Assembly: GCA_037355855.1 (NCBI GenBank) | Contig: CM074766.1 | Coordinates: 3,100,001-3,164,000, forward strand | Origin: Pseudo-nitzschia pungens | Taxonomy: Eukaryota; Bacillariophyta; Bacillariophyceae; Bacillariales; Bacillariaceae | Length of the DNA: 64,000 bases | Direction of reading: 5' to 3' | In this document: positions 33,629 through 43,439 of the stretch, one piece after another | How positions within the stretch are numbered: the stretch's first letter is position 1 | Layout: each line of letters starts with the position of its first letter | Notes under the pieces: model-generated | The model's input: the letters and a program-made list of their open reading frames with translations, nothing else | Databases searched by the model: none | What the model was told of the DNA's origin: nothing | Made by a program: the position numbers and the translations under genes

Positions 33629-33733
33629 TGAGTCTGCGGGAATTTATAATTTTTCACGAAAGTGGTACAAATATTTTGGTAACCAAAATATTTGTACCAC
33701 TTTCGTGAAAAATTATAAATTCCCGCAGACTCA
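33629..33733. repeat. Perfect 105-bp palindrome (52-bp arms, 1-nt centre)
   Basis: The arms run from TGAGTCTGCGGG at 33629 to the centre A at 33681 and back to CCCGCAGACTCA at 33733. I compared the arms base by base and found no mismatch. It forms the right end of the foldback element and repeats the 14-bp terminus found at 31432. Confidence 0.9.
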
Positions 33734-34039
33734 ATCAAATTCAACCGTATTTTCCACGTTCTTCTTAGCAGAGGTGCTTAAGATAGAAACAAACTTCTTA
33801 TGTGTTAAGAAAGAAACTTCTTATGAGATAAAAAAAATATAAAAACAAACACTTTTTCGCAAGCGGAGACGAAAAGAAAAGAAACACATAAATTTCTTCC
33901 AACGTCGAAATGCCAAAACGCCGAAACGAAACGAAACGAAACGAAACGCCGCAACGCCGCAACGCCGCAACAAAACGCCGCAACGAAACGCCGCAACGAA
34001 AGATACGAAACACACGAAAAAAGGTGGTCTAAATAAACG
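33734..34039. other. Left flank of the Crypton with CCGCAACG/CGAAACG microrepeats
   Basis: Positions 33903-34010 are built of AACGCCG, CGAAACGAAACG and GCCGCAACG words. A matching set in the opposite orientation (GGCGTTTC, GGCGTTTT) lies at the other side of the recombinase gene. No gene is seen. Confidence 0.6.
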
Positions 34040-36301
34040 TTAAAGTGTTTGAAGAATTTGGTTGTTGTTTTGCACTACCTGCTGCTGTTGTTGTCGTGGT
34101 CGTGGCCTTGTTGCCCGCGGATTCCTTGCCTGCGGACGAAACGATTTAGCCTTTTGGAGATGGATGTGGAGTGTTGAAAGGGTCTTCTTCTCTTTCGACA
34201 TGAACGCATCACCTTCTTCTAGCACTGCCTCCAACGATTCTCCGCCTGAAACTCTGTCCTTCACAAACTGTATTACATGTTTGAGTCGTGAGAATTGCTT
34301 TTGCTCAGCAGCGTTATAATGCTTTCGCCATTTATTACGGCTTGTCTTCTCAAGCTCTTCAATCCCGCCAGGGGACGCATCATCTTTGAACTGGCCAAGC
34401 CCGAACCACTCATTCCACATAGACGAAACTGACGTATGCTTTTGAAACACCGTCTTACTTTTGGTGCGGTTGACAATGTCACGAACTGTTGTTGCTGCTT
34501 GTTGCGCTGTTGCTGCTTGTTGCGCTGTTGCTGCTCGTTGTCTTGAGAGCCGTTGATACCCAGACAAGCAATCCAAAAAGTGACTGAGGTCCTCGTTGTT
34601 GGTATATTGCTGATCTCTGAATTCGGTAACAGTGCCCTGCAAGGATTGAACATCCCGTTTAAAGTCCCTCGAAACATTAATGACGTCGGAATGAATGTTA
34701 CGCAATTGAGCACGAAATCCTGGAATGGCAACGTCCATACTTCTTTCGATGGAAGTGGCTTCCGCTTGCGGTGCTGTTTCGGCCTGGATCACCCTTGCAA
34801 CAAGTGCCTCTTGATAATTCCGGAACAACTCATTGTTGAAAACAGGCAACGAAAAGAGGCGGTGTTTCCTACCCTTATGCAGCAAAATTGCAGCGTCCTG
34901 CAGTACGATGCACTGTAAATTAAGGAGAAGGTCAAAGAATGCTCTTGCTGTCGTTCGCTGCGGTTTCCCATCGACTGTGTTGATTGCGGTCTCGAGGAAT
35001 GGAAAGATTTGATCTCGGAGCTCTTGCGGTGGGTCTATGGTATTTCGTGCCAAGAAGTAACCACCTCTGTCTTGCGAGTGCCCAGCCAACGCCCTCATTG
35101 CTTTCAACGGGAGTTTTGCGGAATACCGATCCTCTCGTACGTCAACATTCCAATTTCCGAGCATCTTGATGTACTGGGGATCGACCTCTTTCAACTCCAA
35201 GTCGACAGCACCGGTGCCGCGTCCAAAGTGGATGAAATGCTTAGACGCAATTTGCAACGCTTTGCATGCATTTTTCATCGCTTTTCCGTATGCTTGATCG
35301 GTGATTGGTTTGGTGCACACCGTATTGTTACACTCAGTGAGTAATTTGACGTCGAACCAGGATTCGTTCACTCCAAAGTCGTATACAGCAAGCTCACCTG
35401 TCAAATGGAACCGTGCCATCAAATAGAAGCCCAACGCACCAATGGGACACATGGCAACCTTTTTGTTCCTTATCACTCGCCCGTACAATGTTTTGTTACC
35501 GTTTGTTTTTCCTGTGGCGATTTTCATGATCAAGATTTGGCAGGGATGGACACCTTCGTCAAGTTTAAGGATGTTGCACAGATCAGACAGTTCGCACTTG
35601 AATAATGACTCGCCACGTAGCACACCTGCGTGCGTCATAAGGAAACAGTATCGATCTCGCAACGAAGCAATGCAATAATACTCTTTGTAAGAATTTTTCG
35701 CAAACAAGTAATCTTCGATTCGCTCGATGTTCTGAACGTTCATGTACGGCGACAGCATGTGATCTATCTTCTCCTCATATCGTGCTTTCTGGACTTTTTT
35801 CTTTCGTCCTTGAACCACACGAAGCAACTGAGTCACTCTTTCGGATCGAATATGTGCCTTAAGAAGATTGTTGGCGTTTTCAGTTCGCTGTCGTTCTAAC
35901 AGTTTGAAGATCCCACATAACGCCTGATTGACAACATCATATCCGACGGGGTCTATAGCGTCGTCGTTGTTTATAACCGACTCGGGGTTGCTGCTATTGT
36001 TGTATTTCAACATGACGGCATTGAAATCATCGACGTCAAACTTCTGTGGCACTCCATCGTTCTTCTTCTTTCGGCCTCTTCTCCGTTGCCCCCGATATGC
36101 TTGGTAGAAAAGAAAGCCGAACACCTTTTCCTCTGTTACCGTTCGTGGATTTTCCAGAAAATGAAATACAACATCACAGTATTGTTTGAATTCTTCTTCG
36201 AATCGCTTGTAGGCAAGTTGTGTATTGATTGGAATACCTTCTTCGTCGTCATTCTGGACTTGTCTTGCTGCTGCGGCAAACATACCACTTGTGTATGACA
36301 T
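34040..36301 (-). CDS. Crypton tyrosine-recombinase (YR) transposase
   Basis: An intact 753-residue frame. The tyrosine-recombinase catalytic set is visible: Arg in HAGVLRGESLF (R229), then HFIHFGRGTGA (H358, R361), LGNW (W384) and DRYSAKLP (Y393, the nucleophile). The C-terminal third contains MWNEWFGLG...KWRKHYNAAEQKQF, which matches the GCR1_C-type DNA-binding domain characteristic of Cryptons. This enzyme would excise and integrate a circular DNA intermediate without a DDE step. The frame has no stops or shifts, so the copy may be active. Gln/Asn-rich patches occur near residues 600 (repeated ATAQQAA) and at the C-terminus. There is no intron and no partner gene. It has its own promoter presumably within the 36302-36510 flank. 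Confidence 0.88.
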   Translation of the reverse strand: MSYTSGMFAAAARQVQNDDEEGIPINTQLAYKRFEEEFKQYCDVVFHFLENPRTVTEEKVFGFLFYQAYRGQRRRGRKKKNDGVPQKFDVDDFNAVMLKYNNSSNPESVINNDDAIDPVGYDVVNQALCGIFKLLERQRTENANNLLKAHIRSERVTQLLRVVQGRKKKVQKARYEEKIDHMLSPYMNVQNIERIEDYLFAKNSYKEYYCIASLRDRYCFLMTHAGVLRGESLFKCELSDLCNILKLDEGVHPCQILIMKIATGKTNGNKTLYGRVIRNKKVAMCPIGALGFYLMARFHLTGELAVYDFGVNESWFDVKLLTECNNTVCTKPITDQAYGKAMKNACKALQIASKHFIHFGRGTGAVDLELKEVDPQYIKMLGNWNVDVREDRYSAKLPLKAMRALAGHSQDRGGYFLARNTIDPPQELRDQIFPFLETAINTVDGKPQRTTARAFFDLLLNLQCIVLQDAAILLHKGRKHRLFSLPVFNNELFRNYQEALVARVIQAETAPQAEATSIERSMDVAIPGFRAQLRNIHSDVINVSRDFKRDVQSLQGTVTEFRDQQYTNNEDLSHFLDCLSGYQRLSRQRAATAQQAATAQQAATTVRDIVNRTKSKTVFQKHTSVSSMWNEWFGLGQFKDDASPGGIEELEKTSRNKWRKHYNAAEQKQFSRLKHVIQFVKDRVSGGESLEAVLEEGDAFMSKEKKTLSTLHIHLQKAKSFRPQARNPRATRPRPRQQQQQVVQNNNQILQTL

Positions 36302-37010
36302 TTTGCTTGCTGGAGTTCTGCTGTTTTTTCAGTGATTTGGCGTTTTGGCGTTTGTTGTGGCGTTTCAGCGTTTTGGCGTTTTGATGTTGCAGCGTTTCAA
36401 CGTTTCAGCGTTTCGGCGTTTCGGTGTTTCGGTGTTCTGTCAGTGTTCTTTTCAGCGTTTCAGCGTTTTGACGTTTCGGCGTTTCGGCGTTTCGACAGTA
36501 CAACAACAGCCTCAATAAAGAGGACACTTTTGCTCCCAACAAAGGAATGATCCACAGAGAGCTCCAAATAATATTAAAGCAATCCCAAAAACTGATATTG
36601 GAAGCAAACAGAGGTGCTCTGGAGTTACAAATATTTGAACCTCAAGTATGTGCTGCAAAATACTTCGTAAACAGCAGCGTCGAATCTCAATCTCAAATCG
36701 TCTCACACCTTGGTTTGTTTTTTGTGCTGTCAGGTGCTGATTTGTTTTTTGTATTGTCACGTGCTCCCGCATTCTTCCTTTTGTATCACTGCGCGCATTG
36801 TGTGTGTTTGCTCTGTTTGTCTCGTAGTAAAGCTACGCTGATAATGTAACAATAATTCAATTTATTGTTTCTACTGTTCTTAATAACGATATTATTAATA
36901 CTACTATTATTCTTAAGTGCGCGCGAAAATTATCTGATAATCTTCCCAAATTATCTGATACGGAGCGTTTTCTGGTAAATATAATGATACGGTAACCTTA
37001 CGGTAAATCT
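36302..37010. other. Right flank of the Crypton with GGCGTTTC microrepeats
   Basis: Positions 36340-36495 are dominated by GGCGTTTT/GGCGTTTC/AGCGTTTC/GGTGTTTC words, the inverted counterpart of the left flank. The remainder to 37010 is AT-rich with AACCTTACGG at about 36993. A short frame at 36547-36849 has no domain. Confidence 0.6.
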
Positions 37011-37111
37011 TACTACGGAATTCCTATCAGCTGTCCCCCGGTTTCCGTAGAAATTAGAAGTAGTAGTTGAGGATGTAGAACCGGGGGACAGCTGATAGGA
37101 ATTTTGTAGTA
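37011..37111. repeat. 101-bp hairpin (33-bp arms, 31 paired)
   Basis: The left arm (37011-37043) and right arm (37079-37111) pair at 31 of 33 positions (the two mismatches are GG against AA); the central core is CCTATCAGCTGTCCCCCGG. The loop is about 35 nt. It could be a miniature foldback element or a structured transcript. Confidence 0.8.
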
Positions 37112-37253
37112 CAGTAACTTAACTTAACCTGAAGGCACACCCTATTTTGAAAAAAAAACTGAAAATAATAATACTACCGTAAGTTACGTAATACGAAGTA
37201 ATGGATTTTCAATGGATAATATTTCCAAAACTTTAACCCTTGTCTCAAAACAT

Positions 37254-37320
37254 TTTAGCTGAAAAAAATTCTCAGCAAAAGTGAATTCCATTATTGCTGA
37301 GAATTGATTCTCAGCTAAAA
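37254..37320. repeat. Double inverted repeat TTTTAGCTGA / TTCTCAGCAA
   Basis: The sequence reads through TTTTAGCTGA, TTCTCAGCAA, a spacer, TTGCTGAGAA and TCTCAGCTAAAA. Two nested inverted pairs form a hairpin. It lies just before the transposon-like open frame at 37525 and could be a transposon terminus (inference). Confidence 0.6.
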
Positions 37321-37524
37321 ACAAAAAGGTTGAAATATGACCTTTGAATTGTCTTTTTCAACTTGATTCATGCTCTTTCATTGAAAAACTGTTCATGCTA
37401 CGTTCATTCACCGACAAAACTCATCCAAAGCAACATCAACACACTCAATCATTGTCAATCAACGTCCACCCATTCAATCAACGTTCACCCACTCAATCAA
37501 ACAAGAAACGCTGGTCAGCATAAA

Positions 37525-38490
37525 ATGGCCAGTACTAGTAGGAGCGCTGCTAGCAGTATTAGTAGCACTACCATGTCTTCAAATGAAAACACTCCAGGAA
37601 AGGTCTCTTCCAACAAAAAAAACGCCAAGAACACAGTGCCACAGCTTGTCTCTAACCTACCTCCCAGGTTTCTGCAAAATAATCTGCTAAAGTCAGCAGA
37701 ACAGAAAGAATTACAATGTCTTGTTGCCGTCTTTGCTCATGACATGAATTGATTGGTGATGAAGAGAAAGGAACAAGAGCAATTTTTGTACAATGTCTTC
37801 TGTTGCCAGAATGGAAAAACTTCCTAACTCAAGTTGCTAGTGACAGGCTCCAACAAAAGATATCAAAAGCTCTATGAGGTTCAGAAGGAAGTTTGATCTG
37901 ATCTATCAGAGGATGAAAGGCCTACACTTACTCTGAAGTTGATTTGCAGTCCAAACGGTGGTACAAGAGCTCTATCAACCGGAACCAATGGAGAAATCAA
38001 TGTCTCTTTGCTTCAGTCCTCAACTCAAGGGGGGGAATACCTTATTACTAGATGATTGCTCCTAACTATGGCAAAGGATGCTATTCAAAACTGCAAGAAA
38101 GCTCTTTCTTTTGCAGAACAATTTCTTTCCAACAACATGCTTCCTTCCGGTACTACCATCGATGATCTGCTTGAATTTGTGAAAGCAAAATTTTGGGAAG
38201 CGGAAGGGAACAATGTCAATAAACGAAAGAAAGATTGGGTCTTTCCTGGCTATGTGTCCTTTGTTGTTTTTGCCTGTCCTATCATTAATGAACTGTCCAA
38301 CAGGCTCTCTATCTTCTGTTCGGGGGCCGAAAAAGAAGGCAAGGCAATGTCACGTTCTGTTATACGAAAGAGGAAGGCAGAGGAAAAACAACAATCTACC
38401 AGAATGACGAAAGAGGAGAAGTTTGAAAACAGGATCAAGAACAAACACACTACAAGGAGTCTCCAGTTTGAGGTATTGGAGGCGAGATGA
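37525..38490 (+). pseudogene. Broken transposon-associated reading frames
   Basis: A Ser/Thr-rich start (ATG 37525, MASTSRSAASS) runs into LPPRFLQNNLLKSAEQKELQ and stops at 37752. Further sense-looking sequence continues in shifted frames, including a 145-codon stretch at 38056-38490 with LLEFVKAKFWEAEGNN and a basic tail KRKAEEKQQSTRMTKEEKF. The pieces look like one decayed gene, possibly the second (DNA-binding) protein of the Harbinger-like transposon whose transposase lies at 48600-50054. I do not recognise a Myb/SANT domain with confidence. The Gypsy element is inserted about 50 bp downstream. Confidence 0.4.
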
Positions 38491-38543
38491 ACAATGCACA
38501 CAGAAATGATGATGTACGAGACTTGACTGAAAAATCTCATGAC

Positions 38544-38854
38544 TGTAACACTCTAAGGTAGAAATTTCGGAGTAGTATGAATAATTGTGTGTTATTTCAC
38601 TTTACGAGATGGGATTGAAATTAGAGAGATGAAATAATGAGCGATGAGGTCATCGCGACCTTCTCATATAATAACCATCCCTGTATATAACATATATTCC
38701 GTATGTAACCTTAATCGTATAATCGCTCTCTTCTGCATGCCTGTTTACACATACCAGATATCCGTACATGGATATCTTATATATATTTGAATCCCATGTG
38801 GGATTCGGTTAATTATTAATTCGTAACACTACTAGCCTACGCTAGCATGTTACA
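38544..38854 (-). repeat. Gypsy 3' LTR
   Basis: 311 bp, with TG...CA ends read as TGTAACA inverted terminal words. Identical by eye to the copy at 46385-46695. Confidence 0.92.
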
Positions 38855-38884
38855 TAGTGCCTCATGATTGAACGAATCCCACAG

Positions 38885-41800
38885 TTAAGCCGACCAGTGA
38901 CTCATGGAGCAATCTGAGTCATTTGATTGGCTCAATTCGATATCTGCTGATTCAGCCGGTGTAGACTCCAACTGATTCGATTGACTTACTGTGGATTCAT
39001 CCGATGGTTCTCGATACGGCGTAAGCTTCCGAATGTTCACTGTTTCTATCACTGATGGAGCTCTTTGCACTTTTACAGTCCCATTCAGATTGACTTGCGT
39101 GATTGGAAAAGGACCAAGCTTCCTAGGTTGTAGCTTGTCTGGATCCGGCTCTTGGATCCATACCTTGTCATTGACTTGGAAGGTGTGGTTGATACGCTTG
39201 GCATTATCTCTGAGTAGATTCTTGTAAATCCCTTGTTGCCGGAGCTGTTGCAAAGCTAACAGGTTGGATGTTAGCGGCAGATCAATCAGCATGTCTCTAT
39301 TGAATACTAGGGACCCTGGGGATGCCTGTAAGGCAGCGTTGACAGCACATCGAGAGGCATGCATGCAAGTTGCCAGGGCATTGTCCATGAGCTGACTGGC
39401 TCTGGTGTTAACTTGAGGGGGGTTCACATGAACTAAGACTCTGAGAATGTCAGCAACTGTATGATGGACTCTTTCGCAGATGGCATTAGATTGGGGATTC
39501 TTCACTGTAGTGGGAATGGACTGAATCCCATACTGCTTGAGAGTAGTCTGAAACTCGGCGCCTAGGAATTCACCACCATTGTCATGGACACATCTGATAG
39601 GTCTTGGATATCTTGAGAGCCAACAGTTCTTGAATTGGTCAGAGACATGCTGAGAAGACTTGTCTCTGATACGGATGATTTCAAGGAGGTTGGTGACTGG
39701 GTCAATACAAGTTAGGGCTTTGAAGTTGTAGTTCTTGCCTTGGGCTGTAATCTTCCATGGGCCTATAAGATCCACATGTATCTCATTGAATGGAGCCAGT
39801 GGGGCTTCTTTCGGTGGTAGTTTGCCATATTTGGAGTGTTGGTTCTTGTATTTAATGCAGCTGTCGGGGCAGATGTAAGTCTTGCAAAGATTGGATAGAT
39901 TGTCAATATAGAATCGTGCGGAGATAGTTTGATATAGCCTGGTGGATCCACAATGACCCAACAAGAGATGGTACCATTTGATGGTATCATTCGAGAGAGA
40001 GCTTGGTATGTATATGCGCCAGTTGTCGGGGTTAGACTGGTTGGCATAGCAGAGGATATTATTGCCTTCTAGTTCTTGATAGAAGAAGGCTTTGGATTGG
40101 GTCTTGAACTTGATCGTAGGGTCCTTTTGCTGATGAAGGTAGATATTGGAATAGTTCACCGGGCATTCCAGGTCTTGGTTATTTGGTAGGTTAACTAGAC
40201 ACTCATTGTTCAGCAAGCAGGATTGTAATTCCTGGTCTGCGTCATTGCATAAGTGTCGGAATAAGTTGGGGAACTCTGTTAGAAACAGTTCTTCATCTTG
40301 TTTAGGAACTTCAAGTTTCAAGAAATCGATTAAGGTGCCCTTTGAGAGGGCTTTCTTCCCTTCAGTAGGTGGATCCATCCGGGGGAGTCTGGAGAAGGCG
40401 TCAGCGAGGACATTCTTTTTGCCCTCCACATAAGTGAGATTGACACCAAATTCTTCAAGGAATAGTCTCCACCGGAGGACTCGTTGGACTGAGAGGGTTC
40501 TGAAGGTAAGGTTCTTATGGTCAGTGTATACATTGATGACTCCACCGAGGAGCATCTTTCTGTACTCTTTGCAGCAGAGTACAATTGCGAGGAGTTCTTC
40601 CTCCATAGTAGTGTAGTTCTTTTGGGCATCAGATAGTTTCTTGGACCAGTATGCAATAGGCTTGCCATCTTGTATTATAGCAGCACCTAGTTGTAGGTCT
40701 GAGGCATCAGTGTACAGTTCAAAGGGCTTGTTAAGGTCTGGATAAGTGTTCAGCGCATCCGCTGCCACCATTGCTTTCATCTCTTGAAAGGCTTTGTCTT
40801 GAGCAGGACCCCAAGTGAAAGCTGAAGGAGCTTTCCTTTGCTTGCCTTTGATGGCAGCTGCTTGAGGAGTTTGCTTGGGGGTCCCTGTTATGTCAAATAG
40901 AGGAGCTAGGACATGAGATCTGCGAGGCCACATATCTCTGTAGTATCCTACTGCTCCTAGAAAGGACTTGACTTGGGTCACAGTGCGAGGTCGATCCATA
41001 TGTAGAATCGCTTCGATCTTCTTTCTCCATGGCTTAACAGCTGTAGGTGTCATCCAGTATCCAAGGAAGTCAGTTTCTTGTACAGCCCAGTCGCATTTGA
41101 GTGGGTTACATTTAAGTCCATTCTGGTTGAGTCGATCGAGGATCTTGTCGATAGTCTTCATGTGTAGATCAAAGGAGCCATTGGTCCAGATACCAATGTC
41201 ATCAATATAAACAGTGCAGTCAGTGTCTTGTAGGATATCTTCCATTAGTTGCTGGGCAACATCTGGAGAGACTTTGACACCCATTGGTAGTCTTTGATAT
41301 TCATAGCAACCATATGGAGTTACTATGGTACAGAGCTTCTTGCTTGCGTCATCCAGTTCAAAGCAGTAGTATTGCATGGACAAGTCGATCTTGGTAAAGT
41401 GGGTATATTTGCCACGCTTGTTCATGATATCTTGTATCCTTGGTATTGGGTAAGGTCTTCTTTCAAGGAGTTCGTTGAGTTCCCTGAAGTCTGATACCCA
41501 TCGTACCCTGTTATCTTTCTTTGGTACTATGAAGGTTGGAAATGCCCATTCAGCTGGTCCAGAGCATCTTTTGAGTACTCCATCATTGCAAAGATTCTGG
41601 AGTTCCCTTTTGAATAGGTCTTCTCTTTTGTATGCAACTGGATAAGGCTTCTTGTGTATGGGCTTGGATCCGGGCTTCAGTCTTAGAGAGATCTTCTTGT
41701 GTGGATACTTCCCTAATTCTCCATTGAAGACGTTAGGGTATTTGCTTAGTATTGCTTGGAACTGCTGCTGCTCTGCTATGGACATGTGGGACTGTTGCTT

Positions 41801-42847
41801 GGCGACTGTCGATGGATCTGTTTCTTGGTAGGCTCTGTCTAAGATGACTTTGGATTTATATGGGTTGGCAAAGGATAGATCATCAGCGAAGAGTTCAGCA
41901 TCCTCTAGTTCTTCCATGAGTAAGGTGTAGTTGGTCTCATGATATAGGGACGTGTCCTTCATAGGAATGGTTCGATCCATCCACTGAACTGCTCCTTCTT
42001 TGAATAGGAGATTGATCTTTGCTAGGTGGAGGAAGTCTCTGCCTAGTATTAAATCGTATTTGCAGTTCGGGGAATGGAAGAGCCTTGCCTCTTGTCGGTC
42101 GATGGTATAGTTGCCGAACTCTTGTAGCTTGGTGTTCTTCATGATAATATATTCTGTAGTATCGAAGCTTCCATTTGCTGTAGTGGTTAGGACTTGATGC
42201 TTGCTTCTGATTGGTAGTGTTCCGAATGGTAGAGCTCTTTTGTTGATTAGAGTTCCGGAAGATCCACTATCTAGTAGTGCGAGTAGTGGTCTTGATTTCG
42301 TTGGTATGCCTTGTATGTACTGTACGGTAGTTAAAAGAATAGGAGCCACGTTGCTCTTATTCGGGGATGCCTGTTCTGCTGTATTTCCAGCAGTCGACAG
42401 CAGCTTTAAATAATTTTGCTCCAGCGCACCTCCTTTGGTGTAGTCTTTGGAGTTTCCGGGATTGCAATAGAGATTTTTTGCTGTACCGGTAGACCAATTT
42501 CTTGCCAGGGACAAGGTTGGTCCATTTGTTGCTGCTGTACTATCTTTCGCGTCTGTTGTACCCTTGGATCGATTCGGTTGTTTTCGATTCGGATCCATGT
42601 TCGATTGTTTCTCGGTAGCCGAGAATCGAACTGTTTTTGTTCTTGCTGCTGTTGCAGGCTTTGCTGAGCTTTCAACAGGAATACTCCATCCTGTAGGTTC
42701 CTTCCCCTCTTTATCTGGGAGATCTCCTCCATGCGTCATCCCAGACAGCAGGGCTGTACTGGCATCCAGTTCCCGGGGAGCTGGAGGCAAGGTGATTGCT
42801 GGTTTTGTTGAAGCCGGGGGCTTCTTAGGCCTGGGGGCCTTGGAGAC
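38885..42847 (-). CDS. Gypsy Pol polyprotein (PR-RT-RNaseH-IN)
   Basis: The frame is open from just after a UGA at 42848-42850 to 38885, about 1320 codons, so it would be made by reading through the gag stop; no strong ATG start is needed. Protease: LLDSGSSGTLINK. Reverse transcriptase: FTKIDLSMQYY, YQRLPMGVKVSP and the catalytic YIDDIGIW. RNase H: ELYTDASDLQLGAAI and VYTDHKNLTF. Integrase: a zinc-binding H/H/C/C region (WYHLLLGHCG...CPDSC) and a D,D-35-E core (HVDLIGPW, VHDNGGEF, NAICERVHH). The last part has DKVWIQEPDPDKLQPRKLGPF, a GPY/F-like integrase tail. There are no internal stops. Confidence 0.92.
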   Translation of the reverse strand, partial: VSKAPRPKKPPASTKPAITLPPAPRELDASTALLSGMTHGGDLPDKEGKEPTGWSIPVESSAKPATAARTKTVRFSATEKQSNMDPNRKQPNRSKGTTDAKDSTAATNGPTLSLARNWSTGTAKNLYCNPGNSKDYTKGGALEQNYLKLLSTAGNTAEQASPNKSNVAPILLTTVQYIQGIPTKSRPLLALLDSGSSGTLINKRALPFGTLPIRSKHQVLTTTANGSFDTTEYIIMKNTKLQEFGNYTIDRQEARLFHSPNCKYDLILGRDFLHLAKINLLFKEGAVQWMDRTIPMKDTSLYHETNYTLLMEELEDAELFADDLSFANPYKSKVILDRAYQETDPSTVAKQQSHMSIAEQQQFQAILSKYPNVFNGELGKYPHKKISLRLKPGSKPIHKKPYPVAYKREDLFKRELQNLCNDGVLKRCSGPAEWAFPTFIVPKKDNRVRWVSDFRELNELLERRPYPIPRIQDIMNKRGKYTHFTKIDLSMQYYCFELDDASKKLCTIVTPYGCYEYQRLPMGVKVSPDVAQQLMEDILQDTDCTVYIDDIGIWTNGSFDLHMKTIDKILDRLNQNGLKCNPLKCDWAVQETDFLGYWMTPTAVKPWRKKIEAILHMDRPRTVTQVKSFLGAVGYYRDMWPRRSHVLAPLFDITGTPKQTPQAAAIKGKQRKAPSAFTWGPAQDKAFQEMKAMVAADALNTYPDLNKPFELYTDASDLQLGAAIIQDGKPIAYWSKKLSDAQKNYTTMEEELLAIVLCCKEYRKMLLGGVINVYTDHKNLTFRTLSVQRVLRWRLFLEEFGVNLTYVEGKKNVLADAFSRLPRMDPPTEGKKALSKGTLIDFLKLEVPKQDEELFLTEFPNLFRHLCNDADQELQSCLLNNECLVNLPNNQDLECPVNYSNIYLHQQKDPTIKFKTQSKAFFYQELEGNNILCYANQSNPDNWRIYIPSSLSNDTIKWYHLLLGHCGSTRLYQTISARFYIDNLSNLCKTYICPDSCIKYKNQHSKYGKLPPKEAPLAPFNEIHVDLIGPWKITAQGKNYNFKALTCIDPVTNLLEIIRIRDKSSQHVSDQFKNCWLSRYPRPIRCVHDNGGEFLGAEFQTTLKQYGIQSIPTTVKNPQSNAICERVHHTVADILRVLVHVNPPQVNTRASQLMDNALATCMHASRCAVNAALQASPGSLVFNRDMLIDLPLTSNLLALQQLRQQGIYKNLLRDNAKRINHTFQVNDKVWIQEPDPDKLQPRKLGPFPITQVNLNGTVKVQRAPSVIETVNIRKLTPYREPSDESTVSQSNQLESTPAESADIELSQSNDSDCSMSHWSA

Positions 42848-43088
42848 TCAGGGGAGCCATATAAGTTCCCCATCGATGCTCCTTTCGGTTCTTCCACCAT
42901 GATTGGCATGGTATTCTGCGATTGCTGCGTCGATTGCTGCGTCGCGCGCTGCATTGATGTGTGCTTGGAAGGTCTCATTGCTTCCCGGTATCATGAGAGC
43001 TTGGGTATGAGCATGAAAAGACTCAGTTTGTTGGTTGTTTCCGGAGCTCTTGTTGTAATTCTTGGAGAACCGGTTCTTTGGACATTCA

Positions 43089-43294
43089 TGCCGTGCACCG
43101 AACCAACCCTAAATAAGGATAAGGTTTGGATCAGAGCAAGATCGGCGATGAACTGACTCAGCAGGGCTCGCTGATCAATCGCTCAGTGCTCCACAAGAGA
43201 GCACCTCCAATAACCTCACTAATGATCTAATAGCTCACAATTACAATTTGCATATCACTACTATTCTAATCACTAGTAGACCCGGGGTATGGCA
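43089..43294. repeat. Left LTR of nested element
   Basis: 206 bp with TG...CA ends, matching 45212-45417 without visible differences. Confidence 0.9.
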
Positions 43295-43439
43295 TGATTT
43301 TAAAATCAAGCTGAGCGCTGATGACCATGAGCAGAAAGAAATCGATCAACCGAAAAGAGTTGACGGACTCGAAAGACTGCCAAAAATGGAGGCGCAGAGA
43401 AGCAAAACAGGGAGAAGGATATCCAGTGTCTGCAGCACA

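Larger units (their letters stand above)
31432..33733. mobile_element. 2.3-kb non-coding foldback element with CCCGCAG arrays
   Basis: The left end reads TGAGTCTGCGGGAA (31432) and the right end TTCCCGCAGACTCA (to 33733), an exact 14-bp terminal inverted repeat. Inside are, on each side, tandem units of the type AACGCTCCCGCAGAAGCAAAA (31545-31615 and 33305-33450) followed by a long AT hairpin flanked by CTGCGGG/CCCGCAG (31613-31713 and 33455-33560). A long imperfect inverted repeat pairs about 31866-32175 with 32713-33236; shared words include GGAGTTTTGGCGAGCTTTCG, GTCGCGTCTCCACCA and GGTTGTATTTCTTAGTGGT. No protein is encoded. A target-site duplication is not clear. It resembles a foldback/MITE-type element, possibly mobilised in trans by an unknown enzyme (inference). 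Confidence 0.65.

Noticed and set aside
36547..36849. 100-codon frame right of the Crypton
   Set aside because: No domain, no partner protein expected for Cryptons, ends in low complexity.
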